Assembly (NCBI GenBank): GCA_003116875.1
Contig: BCKT01000020.1
Span: 62,001 to 126,000, forward strand
Source of the DNA: Takashimella koratensis
Taxonomy: Eukaryota > Basidiomycota > Tremellomycetes > Trichosporonales > Tetragoniomycetaceae
Length of the DNA: 64,000 bases
Reading direction: 5' to 3'
The notes beneath the pieces were generated by a model. It made no database searches and was not told the DNA's origin. It saw only the letters and a program-made list of their open reading frames with translations. A program made the position numbers and the translations under genes. Below are positions 10,527 through 21,938 of the stretch, piece by piece. Each line of letters begins with the position of its first letter. The first letter of the stretch is position 1.

Positions 10527-12440
10527 TTAGATAGACCCAGGTGCCAAGGTCGACTTGACCTCACCCTTTTTAACCTTCTCAACGAGCTCACGGACCCCAG
10601 CCTCGCCACGGACCTTGAAGATGCGTTTCTGCATCGACTCGAGCGCACGAAGTTCGTCCGGAAGCACGTCGCGGCCAAAGTCAAAGTCTGCGTAACTGGA
10701 TTTGGGGAGAGCGAGCTCGACCGCCTCGGAGAACTTGGCAGGGTGAGCGGTGGAGAGGGTAACCCATGTGCTGTCGGTGCTATGATATGTTAGCAAGGGC
10801 AGATGAGGGATTGCGGGTACGGGTTGGACGGTTGATTAGACTCACCCCTTCTTGGCTGCCCGTGCTTGGGTAGCGAGACCGACGGCAGTGTGCGGGTCGA
10901 CGACGTAGGGGCCATAAGGCTTGTCCAAAGCGTAGTACTTTCGAATCTCCTCGAGGGTCTGGACATTTCGTCAGTGCGAATCACCAGAAAATATGGGCTC
11001 GTGTCACTCACCTGCTCGTCGGAGACACGCTCAGCCCAGAAGTCTCGGGCAGCGACGTCTCGCACTGCCGAGCCCATATCGGCGCGCCCGTGAACCTTGA
11101 GCGAGTCCATCCACCCCTTGAGTGTAGCCTGGGCATCTGCACGCTCGCCGGATCCCGTCTCGAGAGCGAGGTAGAAGAGCAATCGCTCAAAGTTTGACGA
11201 GAGGAGGATGTCCATCGCGGGGGAGTGGGTGGCCTTGACGGCGCTGACTGCTGGGGTGGCCTGTTGACCGTCTGACGAGCCGTTGACCGGTGCGGTGACG
11301 TCGGACTGGTTCTGCAAAGCGTCCGCGGTGGCAGCCACGTCCTCGCGTTCGTACCTGCCCGTTCGGAAGAACCGCTCGAGAATATCGTTCTCGTTGGTCG
11401 CGACTACAAGCGGACCCATAGGCAGACCCAGGCGCTTGGCAAAGTAACCCGCGAGAATGTCACCAAAGTTACCGGTCGGGACGGTGAATTGGACCTTGCC
11501 TCGTTTCTCAACAGGGAGGAGGAAGTAGGCCTGGAAATAGTAGACGATCTGAGCGAGGATACGCGCCCAGTTGATCGAGTTGATCGCGCCAAGTCGGTGA
11601 GCGGCGTTGAATGCCGGGTCGGAGAAACACGACTTGACGATGGACTGGCAAGTGTCAAAATCAGAGTCCTCGACAGCGACACAGTAGACGTTGGCGTCGG
11701 GGACAGTGGCCATTTGCGCGAGTTGGATAGGCGAGACACGACCGTCAGGGTAGAGGATGAAGATGGTGATGGATGGTTTAGATCGGAGACCGTAGATCGC
11801 GGCGCTGTACCCCGAGATAGTTAGACTACGCCTTACCAGGAGAACAATCATAAGCCAACTTACGATCCAGTGTCACCCGAGGTCGCACCGAGGACGGTGA
11901 GCTGCTCCTCGGCTCCAGCCTTGTTGCGTCGCTCCAAGAAGTACGCAAATAAATTACCCAAGAACTGCAATGCAACGTCCTTGAAAGCCCAGGTCGGGCC
12001 GTGCCAGAGCTCGAGAACATATTCATCCTCGCCCGTCTGCCGGAGCGGGGTGACATCCGGGTGTCGGAAGGTGCCGTAGGATCGGTCGATGATGTCTTTC
12101 AGGTCGGCCGAGGGGATAGACGAGGTCGGGATGAAGAGGGAGAGGATGGCGTGAGAGAGCTCGGAGAAGGAAAAAGAGGACCAGGCGGTTTCCCAATCGG
12201 CAGGAAGGGTGGGAATATGCGTGGGGATATAAAGGCTGAGTGGGTGTTAGCGAGTGAGTAAGAACGGTGTTGTTCTGAGGACTTACCCTCCGTTCGGAGC
12301 GAGACCAGTGAGGACGGCCTAGAGGAGAATGTTAGCTACAAAGACTTGGTTGCGGGAAAAACAAAGCTCACCTCTTCAAATGTGAGCTCCTCGCTACCTC
12401 CGCGTGTAGAGAAGTACTTCATTTCCGATGCAGCCGCCAT
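10527..12440 (-). CDS. THR4: Threonine synthase
   Basis: Exons on the minus strand: 12440-12372, 12318-12287, 12235-11864, 11804-11012, 10958-10846, 10779-10527; 543 residues, the usual length for the fungal enzyme (about 515). It converts O-phosphohomoserine and water to threonine and phosphate, the last step of threonine synthesis, using pyridoxal phosphate. Seen: MKYFSTRGG at the start, HGPTWAFKDVALQ with the PLP-binding lysine at about residue 119, GATSGDTGSAA, DGRVSPIQLAQM, and VPTGNFGDILAGYFAKRLGLP with the phosphate-binding region. A roughly 45-residue hydrophilic insert (around 11219-11330, rich in A, S, Q) follows GRYERED and is longer than in yeast. The start MAAASEMKYFSTRGG fits the family. 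Confidence 0.95.
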
Positions 12441-12979
12441 GATAACGTATCGAGCTTTGGATGATGGATGTTGTTGGTAGTAGAGAGTGCAAGCAACACA
12501 AGCACGTTGCAAAAAAAAAGAAGGGCCAAACAGGAAAAGAAAAACGAGTCAAATCCAGGAGTGAACAGCAGCAATTCTGGGAATGCATCTTAGCTTTCGG
12601 GCTGTCGATCCGATATACCCTAGTCAAGATTCATTTGGAGATCTGCATTGGTCACTCGCTACCTACTACTACCTACTACCTAAGCTATCGAAACTATGGA
12701 AGCGACCATTGTGGGGTCGAATCTTGACTCTTCGGCTCTTTTCATCTGCAGTTATAACTACCACGACACGGTGAGAGTGACCGGGGGCGAAAGAGGGAAA
12801 GAATATGTAATTGGCTTCAAGAAAGGATTTTGGAAAAGGGGAAAGGGAGTGGAAGAATCGTTCTTTTCATTTGGAAGAGAGACAGTGTGTGTGCGAAAGG
12901 GTAGAAAGGGTGGAAGGGTTATGGTTGGAGAGATCAACGATGGAATAGATCCAATCGTGGCTTGTACGTGACCAAAGCG
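12441..12979. other. Intergenic: THR4 promoter and NUP98-96 3' flank
   Basis: 539 bases. Both neighbours are on the minus strand, so this stretch contains the nucleoporin's 3' UTR and the THR4 promoter. An A-rich tract occurs around 12500-12545 (plus strand; T-rich on the coding strand). A TACTACC direct repeat is seen at 12660-12680. No TGACTC (Gcn4-type) box was noticed next to the THR4 start; one TTGACTC occurs at 12723-12729. Confidence 0.4.
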
Positions 12980-15900
12980 TTATGCGGACGCGAGAGCGGC
13001 CAAAGACCGATCGAAAGCCTCGTGCGAAGCCGACTGCAGCAAGTGGAGTCTGTCCCTTTCAACAAGGAGATCCGAAACTGCCGGTCGCTGAGTCTACACA
13101 CGCGCGTCAGCTTCGTTACTCGTACCACCAAACCCAGTCGAACTTGAGAAGGAGAATATCTTATTCAAGGAATTTTAAAAAGTTCACTCACGAATCCAGC
13201 CATGTACAGAACACCGGCCAAAGAGTACAACGAGTCCAGCATATCCGATAAACTCGCGACCTGCTGAACGTCCGATTTGTCCGGGAAGAGACCTGGCAAG
13301 AGCCTGATCACCCTTGGCAAGGACTGAGCGAGGGTCGAGAGCTGGGCGTACTCGTTGGGGTCTGGGTGAGCGCCGGCACGGAGGACTGAGCGAAGAAGAG
13401 GCTGTGCGTTTTCCACGAGGTCGAGGTACTCGACCAGTAACTGGGGCCTGTCAGTAGACCGGCTTGCCTACATAGAGAAATCTAGCTCACCTTGGGTCCA
13501 AAGTCGCCCGCTGCAGATGGCTTATCGTCTAGAGCCGCACACAGACGATGCAACAACGCCCTGTCATCTCGAAGGATCACTTCGGGCGCTAGCCGGGATA
13601 CGAGAATCTTCTCCGCTCGGTCATACCGTCCAGCCTTGATGAGCTCAAAGTACTCGCTGTATACGTCTCCACTTGACGCGAGTTGCGCCGCCTAAACCCA
13701 CCGTCAACATGCTATCTTTTCAATTGGAGTGAAGACTTGGACGTACCTTTGCTTCGTGTAGCCACTCGACTGGGACCTTGAGCGTGTCCACCAAGAACGA
13801 GCGCTCAGTCTGAACCCCACCTTCATCTGCTGCATGACGCATGAGTAGCGCCTTGATCGCCGTCTCCCGACTTGATGCCGATTCAAGATGAAGCAGGACA
13901 AATGCAGCCCACGTCCACAGTCCGCCTTGTTCCAGCTGATCCGCGTAAGCGCTCGTCACTCTATCCGCGGTAGCGCTGTACGCTTGTCCCGCGTCATCGA
14001 CTTCACGGTCCTTGAAATCCCGCTTGGCGAGAACGCGGGATAACAGCATGTACAAGTGCCATGGGAGCCTGAAATCGGTCGGGCTAGGCGTGAACGAGCG
14101 AGCCTCGAGGACCGAGTCGAGAGAGACAGTGAGATCGGCGTAGAGCTGAATCATGTTGAAGAGGATGTCACGCGGCTTGGAGAGGTTCCACAGTTTCGCT
14201 CCGGCTGACGCAGACTCGAGGTATGGCGGCAGCGGGGTGGCCGGTGGGTGCGGCGCGGTCAACGCCCCAGTGTAGCTCTCGAGTACTTGAGCGATAGTCT
14301 GCTCAAACGGGCATCCGTACCACAGCCTCAATCCCAAAGCACGTTTCCAGTCCAAGCCCTCCGCAACGAGCACATCGGGGCACGCATCGATCCCTCTCGA
14401 CGCATCACCGGGCGAGACATCCGTGATCCCGGCAAGCAGAGCGTACACTTTGCGATAGTCATACCCGATGAGTGCACTCGCTTTGTACTTTGACCAATCC
14501 TCGAGTTGCCGATACACTTCGTCACGGAAGATGTCTGAGCCACCGACCTGCGAGACGAGAGTAGCGAGGCGCATGTCGTTCCCGTCGAGTGCGGATTGGA
14601 CGGCACGTTCAACTTGGTTACCCGAGAGGAGTGCGAAGATCTTAGCCGGTCGGTTGTCACCAGCTTTGACGAGGTCACGATCGACCGCTCCAGCCACCGA
14701 ATCCTCGAGCCAGCGGGTGAGGGCAAGTTTGCGTCGGACCTCGCCCACACGAGCAACCAGGTCGTCAGACGAGTCTGAAGCGAGACCAAGGTTGATCTCA
14801 TCGAACAAGGCTCGACCCAGCCTCCAGAGACTAGCCTCGTGTGACCTGTCACCGGTGTCAAACGTGTCGGCAAAGTCGTGAAACCGGATCCGGCCCAAGG
14901 CAGCCTGAGGCACGTCGTCTACAGCGTCCACCTTGGTACGAGAGAGGTGGAGCTGGAGGAGCCGCTGCGCGCGGATGTTCTCGGAAGTATACGAGTCCGC
15001 GACGAGATCGACCGGCTCGACAAACACGACCGGGTCAGAAGACGACGTACTGCATTGTCAGACACTAAAAATCTGGGACAACTCACAAAGTTGTTGCTGG
15101 CTTGCAGATCTTGCCGAAATGAACGAGCTCGCCGTTCGGACCCCACGAGCACCGGAATGAGCGGCCTAGTGAGAGACCAGCGTCGGTGCGGATCCCTTCG
15201 TTATTGACTTCGACGCTATCGGCGAGCGCGACTTTGGCGTACTTGCGGGGTTGTCTCAGCTTGGGCGGGCTTGCGACTTTGCCGAAGGAGGCGCGCTACT
15301 CTCGTCAGCTTTAGATTCCTACCCTTTACGCAAACCTCAAAGTCAAACCCGGAGCTAGACCCAAACCCAACCCACCTTGACGGCCCTGTTGCCAAGCTTC
15401 GCTTCAGTCTCCTCGGCTCGCTCAAAATCCTGCATCGGCAAGATCCGCTTGACCCTCGCGTGCGCCGGTGTCGACAGTTTAGGCTGATGACGGTCCGCCG
15501 CCGACTCGTTGCCGAAGAAGGCATTTTGCATTGCACGCAGGTTCCGCATCCCCTGAGCGCCGAGCTTGCTCTGGATTGGCTTGTCCCAGTCGGTAGCGGG
15601 GGGACCCTCATCCTTGTCAACCTCTTCGTCATCCTCCATGTCGTCGTCGTCGTCGGAGAGGGGCTCACTCTCAGCCGATCCTAGTCCGCTGTCGTGCTCG
15701 TCGCCCATGACGTCGTGGATACTCTTGGTCGGGGGGAGAAAATCATCATCCTCCTCGAACGGCTCCGGGAGGTCTTCGTGACCTGCTTGTTTAGACCCTG
15801 ACACTGTGCCCTTGGGCAACTGCGCCGCGACGTCCTCCTCATCCTCATCCTCGTCATCACTTCCGGGTAGACCGTAGCGACTGAAGTGCGCGACTTTGAA

Positions 15901-18900
15901 CGTCCACGTGCCGTCCTCGGTGAAGCTGACAAATTCAGTCTCGGGGACCGACTTGACACGCTTTAGTTGACGCTGATACCTCGGGTCAGACGGATCGGTG
16001 ATCGGTTGCCTCGTAGCCTTGTCCTTGGCGAAACAGTTCTCAAGTGAGATCTGCGCAGGCACGTTGAGACCCTTTCCGCGCGGGGGTTTGCCATTCGAGT
16101 CGTCAGGGTAGACGACGAGCTCGAGGTCCTCGACAATGATGACACCGCCAAGGAGGTCTCCAAGCGAGGGGAGGCTGGTGAGGTCGACGGGTTCGAGGAA
16201 AGTGACCTCGCCGTAGCCCTTGCGGCCGGCGGAGAAGTGCTCAAGGCGAGCCAGGTCGTCGTGGCCCATAGCGCGGAGCCTGTCGAGTTTGGGTCGGCAC
16301 CAGTATTCGCCACGTTTGATCGGGCGCTCAGAGGCCGCGACGCGCACAGTCGAGTCGGTCAACGCTAAAGGGGAAGACGCCGCCTGGATAGGCCTGCGGG
16401 ACGGCGTGTCATCAAGAACGCTGTCGGCGGCAGGGGTTCGACCGTTGAGCAAGACTGGCGCGCGCTCGGGAGTTGGGTGAGCCGAGGCAGAAGACTTGAG
16501 TGCCGATTTGCCGAGAACCGACTCGAGCGGGTCCTCTGCGCCGACCGCTACGCCGCTTCCATTGAGCGTGGTCTTGGGAGTGATGGTGATCTTCTTCACG
16601 CTGGGACGGGGGATGAAAGCGTTGGGCGAGAGCGCGGCGTCGGCGAGACCCTTGTATCTGTCTGCCTGTGCGGGTGAACCGAGCACAGAGCGCGCAGGCG
16701 AGCTTAGACCATTAACGGGAGCCGGGCTGGCCGAGCGAGGGCTCTGCGACGCGTTGAGCGGGGACGCAAACCCACGCAGCTTGGTGATTCGTCCACCCTT
16801 GGACGGGGTGACGCGGAACGCCGAGGCGGTGAGCGGAGGCAGTGCGGGTTTCTTGTTCTGCGTGCCGAGGTCGAGCTTCTGGCCAGAGTAGGCAAAGAGC
16901 TCGTTTCGACCGTAAGGGTTCTGATCGACCGAGGCGGTGAGGTTCTGTTGAGGCTGCGCCGCGACGGATTGGTTGCCGAACCCGAACCCGCCGCCGCTCT
17001 GGCCGAGGAGTGAGGGCTGCATAGCGGGCTGGGCGGCGCCGCCGAAGAGAGAAGACGACTGTGGCTGAGTCTGAAGGGAGCCAAAGAGGCCGCCGGATGG
17101 CGCAGTTGTCTGCTGGGCTGGCTGAGCAGCAGTTTGACCAAATAGCCCACCACCGCCGCCGAACAGGCTTCCAGCGGGTTTCGCGCCGAGCGCGCCTGCC
17201 TGCTGCTGAGCCGGTTGGCCGAGTGTGGACCCCGCAGAGCCGAACAGACCGCCACCGGTCGCGCCTGCAGTCTGACCAAACTGGCCAAACGTCGAAGCAG
17301 GCTGAGCGGGCTGCTGAGTAGCGGGCGCTGTCGTCGATCCGAACAACCCACCGGTCGGGGCAGCGGGCTTTGCGCCGAAGAGACCGCCTGCGGCGGGGGC
17401 AGCAGCTGTGCTGCCAAAGAGACCACCGGCTGCTGGCTGCTGGGTCGCCTGGGGTTGCTGAGCACCGCCAAACAAGGACGATCCCGCGGGGGCCGCGCCT
17501 GGAGCCTGCGTAGCGCCGAACAAGCCACCAGCCGGCTGAGTTTGCGCGGGTTGGCCGAAACCCGATCCGAAGCCCGAAGTCGTACCGGTCGTTGCAGTGT
17601 TGCCGAAGAGGGACCCAGCAGGCTTGGGGGCAGTTGAACCAAAGAGTCCGCCAGACGCTGGCTGCTGAGCTTGGCCCTGAGGTTGGCCGAACAACGACGT
17701 CCCGGGCGCTTGCTGGTTGGCGGGCTGGCCAAACGTCGATCCTGTGCTACCAAAGAGACCACCGCCAGCTGCGGGTTGCTGCTGCTGCTGCTGTTGAGGT
17801 TGCTGACCGAAAGAGAAGCCAGTCGAGCCCGTGTTAGTCGCTGCGGGCTGGCCGAACGTGTTCGTCGCCGCTGGTTGCTGTCCAAAGGTGCCGAACGTCG
17901 GTTTGGGTGCGCCAAACGATGAGCCAAAGCCAGTGCTCGTTTGCTGTTGAGGCTGCTGCTGTTGAGTCTGCCCAAACAGACCACCGCCAGTCGTATTACT
18001 GCCGCCGAACAAGCCACCACCGGTGTTGGTCTGCTGCTGCTGCTGGCCGCCGAACAAGCCGCCGGTCGTGGTGTTGGTCTGACCAAAGGGCGACTGCTGT
18101 TGTTGCTGTTGTTGTTGAGGCTGACCGAAAAGCGATCCTCCGGTACTCTGCTGGCCGAATCCACCACCTGTCGTCGAGCCGAACCCTCCTGTCGAACCAC
18201 CAAACATCCCACCTCCAGTCTGCTGCCCAAACGTCGAGCCGGTCCCAGCTTGCGCGCCGAAGCCGCCTGTCGCGGGTTGACCGAATCCACCCGCGGTCTG
18301 CTGTTGCTGCTGCCCAAAGGTCGACTGTCCAGGTGGAGGCTGCTTGTTCCCGTTGATGTAGTCCATCAAACGGAGCTCCTCGAGACTCGCGTTGGCGTAC
18401 GTCGGCATCGCGGTAATCACGTGGAACTTGTGTCGAGGCGTATCCTTGCCTGCGAGGGTATTCGCGCCCGGATCTTGCTGCCATGGCGGGTCGTAGGGCG
18501 GGTTGAGCGTTCCGGTCTGCGGGACGGGAACCTGTGGCTGCTGCGAAGCGCCAAACACATTGTTCTGAGCTGGGTTGCTACCACCAAACAAGGTAGAAGT
18601 CGCGGGCTTTGCACCAAACATGTTGGTCGATGTGTTGGTGCCGAATCCAGTGGTGGCTGGCTTGACGCCGAAGAGACCACCACCCGTCGTCGATCCTGAA
18701 GTGGCGGCATTGGAACCGAATCCGGTTGAGGTGGACCCGAAAAGGCCCCCAGATTGGGTCGCCGTATTGTTCTGGCCACCAAAAGTCGAGGTGCCCGTCG
18801 CACCAAATGTCGGGCGCGCGCCGAACGCGTTGTTTTGTTGAGTTGTTTGGCCAAAACCACCACCACCACCTACGACCCGCGAGTCAGCAAGACATGACTC

Positions 18901-19213
18901 GACAGAGGATTGCATGACTGGATAATGACTTACCAAAGCCAGTGTTGGTATTTGCAGTGTTACCGAAAAGTCCGCCACCCGTATTCTGCTGAGCAGGCTG
19001 GCCAAACCCGCCCGTCTGCTGCTGCTGCCCGAAACCTGAAGCGGTGGGTTAGTCGCAGAAGGAACGATATGTCCCTTGTCGCGACTCACCTGTCCCAGTA
19101 TTCTGCTGCCCAAAGCCTCCGCCGCCGGTACTACCGAACAGCCCGCCGCCTTGTTGAGGCTGCTGCTGTTGCTGCTGCTGCTGATTCTGCTGTCCCCACG
19201 TCGAGTTGAACAT
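12980..19213 (-). CDS. NUP145: Nucleoporin NUP98-NUP96 precursor (yeast Nup145 type)
   Basis: Eight exons on the minus strand: 19213-19090, 19035-18934, 18869-15376, 15295-15087, 15049-13747, 13691-13491, 13440-13192, 13093-12980; 1931 residues. The precursor cuts itself into an FG-repeat nucleoporin (Nup98) and a scaffold (Nup96) of the Y complex. Seen: N-terminal GLFG/FG repeats with Q-rich spacers over about 650 residues, interrupted by the Gle2-binding (GLEBS)-like stretch with KFHVITAMPTYANASLEELR; an autoproteolytic domain with GEYWCRPKL, VEDLELVVYPDD and the cleavage site HFSRYGL (about residue 1068; cut before S); then an acidic linker, the DAGLSLGRSFRCSWGPNG motif that opens Nup96, and a helical Nup96 domain. 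The exon starting at 13440 uses a CCCCAG acceptor chosen to keep frame. Confidence 0.95.
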
Positions 19214-19580
19214 TGCGCCGTGGATTTGATGCGAGCGGGGAAGAAAAGAGGAAATTGAAGGCGAGGTGAAGATGAACCCCCTCCGTCTCTTGGCGTGCTC
19301 GACGGGGCGACGAGGATGGAGAGGAGAGGATGTGGTGAGTAGAGGTGGCGAGGGAGTGAGAGGGGGAGGGGGTGATGGAGGATTGGATGGATGGCGATGG
19401 TCACAGACGTGCACGGCGTAGAAAAACGGCGTTTGGGCGAGGAGGGGAGAGATTACGTAAGGATATTGGTGCTTATGTAATAGCACGCCACCAACGCGAT
19501 CGAAGCGTTTGTTGTTTCGGCGGTTGAATCCCATTTGCACTTTTTCGTCCATACCTCCCACTACCCAACCCATCGCAGCC
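19214..19580. promoter_or_regulatory. Divergent promoter of the nucleoporin and K+ channel genes
   Basis: 367 bases between the two starts (19213 minus, 19581 plus). Minus-strand side is pyrimidine-rich (CCCCCTCCCCCT-type tracts at 19350-19375 in complement), the usual 5' UTR composition here. I see no specific factor site. Confidence 0.4.
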
Positions 19581-21699
19581 ATGGACTACCCCTTCACCTC
19601 GTCGTCGTCACACGGCGCACACTCGCACATCCCGGGCGAGGAGTACGAGCTGTCCGACCATGTCGAGTCGGGTCCGGGCGGTGGGACGCTCCCACTACCC
19701 ACCGCTGGCTCATCGACTGCCACGCCTCGTCGAGGTCGACGAACCCTCACCCTCCACGCCAATCAGTCCAACACCCTCCTCTTCTCCTCCGCTGGCTCTG
19801 CGGCTGTCGGCGCTGGCCCAAACTCGGGCGCAAGCAGCAATGCACCCCCGGTATCTCCACGGCGACGAAACTCGGGCCCCTTTACATTGCGGCGGCACCG
19901 GTCGGGGTCCATCCCTTTATCGCCTGATCAACCGCTCGCAACCCCGCGCCGGTGGAACGCGTCGCACTTCCTGCGAGAGGACGCGGACCACCAACATGGA
20001 CCAGGAGGGCACGACGAGTATGGCCTGGGGCTGGACGAGGGAACAGAGGAAGTTCATGTCCCCGACTTTGGCCATATCCTAGGGTTCAGCGAGGACGAGG
20101 ATCATTATGCGATCGCTCAAGGGATAAGGACGAGGTGGAAGCGCAAGCTGTATCTGTTGATGGAGGACCCAAACAGCGGGCGCGAAGCGTTTTTCATTCA
20201 CGTTATTGTCACTGGTGCCATCTTGTTCAGGTGAGCGAGACAGGTCGTCTAAAAGGACATGCTTGACTGACGTTTACAGCGCTGTGTTGACAACTTTGTC
20301 CACTTTGCCGTCCTTCCACACGAACCCGACCTCTATCCAGACTCTTTTCGGGCTGGACACCACTCTCGTTGTCATCTTCACCATCGAATATTTTGCCCGA
20401 TCTTTGGCTCATTCCGACTCTCTCTCTCAATACTACAACTGGTCGACCTCTTTCTTCCCGTTGATTGACCTGATAGCCATCTTACCTTATTACATCGAAG
20501 TCGCGCGACAAGAAGACACGTCGATTTTGTTCCGTTTCTCCATCTTGCGAACTTTGCGATTGCTCCGAGTCTTTCGCGCGTTCAAGTATCAAAACCAGAT
20601 GCTGCTCACCATCGAGGTGATGTACGTTGCCGTGCAGCGATCCAAAGACGCACTGGTCGCTATCTCTTTCTTCATTCTACTCGTCCTCGTGCTATTCTCG
20701 ACACTCATCTACTTTGCGGAGCGCGGGACGTGGGATGCGACGATTGGAGCGTTTGTCGATGCAGATGGCGAGGTTTCTCGGTTCGACAGCATCCCTCAGA
20801 CGGCATGGTTTGCGCTCGTCACGATGAGCACTGTCGGATACGGCGAGATTGTTCCTCAAAGCGCGTTGGGCAAAATTCTCACTGTCCCTTTGCTCATGTT
20901 CGGCCTCTTGCTCATTGCCCTGCCATCTTTCGTCCTTGGACGAAACTTTGCCATCGTCTTCGACGCCATGAGCTCTCAGGCTAACATTGCAGTGAGTCAC
21001 AGCCTCCAACAGCACTCCCCCCCATACTCCCTATCAAACACCCATTGACAATCCTCAGCCCGGTGCAACTAGTCCACGCGAATCTATGACCGGTTCACCG
21101 CGCCACGAATCACTCCCAATCATCGCCGAACCCTCACAAGCGTCTCCTCTACTCCCTACGTCCGCACCACAACCGCCGCCCGCGTCGGCTCCTGCTCTGA
21201 AACACGGCACGTCACCCGCCATGACCTCGACGCCAATGATGGAGGGCGGGTCGGCTTCGATGCGTGGGCAGATGCCGCGGATGTGGGATGGGGGGGACGA
21301 GTTACCCCGTACGGCCAAAGAGCGAGACTTGACCAATGTGAAATTGGCCAAGAACCAGCTGGTAAGTGACACTATATGTTATTTTGAGAAACACTGTGAC
21401 TAATGAATTCGCAGGTGTTGCTAGAGCAGATCGATTCGATGAGACGTACGATCGATCGACAAGGTGAAACCCTCGCGATTCTAGCGTCTGCCCTCGCGCG
21501 AGACCTGGAGAGCAAAGATCGAGAACGACTACACCAGCTCTCTCGTAGGGCACGGAGCGCGAGGGAGAGCCGGGACAGTCAAGGGAGTAGGGAGGAAGGG
21601 GCGTTGTCGCCTACTGCTTCAGCCAGTGCGCGGCGGAGACGAGATGCGGAAGGTGATGAGGAAGCGGGTGAAGAGTCTGGGCGCGCCTCTGAGCCGTAA
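19581..21699 (+). CDS. Voltage-gated K+ channel, Shaker (Kv) type
   Basis: Exons 19581-20230, 20280-20991, 21059-21361, 21415-21699; 649 residues. A tetrameric K+-selective plasma-membrane channel opened by depolarisation is predicted. Seen: about 200 hydrophilic N-terminal residues; S1 about 203-226; S2 about 241-258; S3 about 275-292 (LIDLIAILPYYIEVA); S4 with arginines at 307, 310, 313 and 316 and K319, spaced by three; S5 about 340-362; and pore loop TMSTVGYGE, with the K+ filter TVGYG at 401-405; S6 ends ALPSFVLGRNF. S6 lacks the PxP gate motif of metazoan Shaker but keeps one proline (ALPSF). The C-terminus is disordered with a short coiled coil (LLEQIDSMRRTIDRQGETL). No T1 domain is recognisable. 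Kv-type channels are patchy in fungi. The start ATG follows an in-frame upstream ATG at 19509; 19581 is preferred because GCAGCC precedes it. Confidence 0.92.
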
Positions 21700-21938
21700 A
21701 GTGTCGGTGAGCGTAATATCAAAGACTACATGGCGAATGGCGGATAAAACCTAGCACATTTCATAATGTATACATTGATGTAAGAATCGAGCCAGTACTG
21801 ATACGGCACGGCAAGGTACGAAGTTCTACTAAAAGACAAACAAAGATAAAAGAAGATGCGTATTGGGCCGTTCATACTGACCCAGAGTGTGGATCAAGAT
21901 TGTTGAGATATATCTTTTATCGAGTAGGGGATCAAAAA

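Noticed and set aside
15355..19404. Single 1349-codon open frame taken as the whole nucleoporin
   Set aside because: Its first 178 codons are not nucleoporin-like and cross two introns; spliced exons 19213-19090 and 19035-18934 give GLFG-type sequence in the correct frames.
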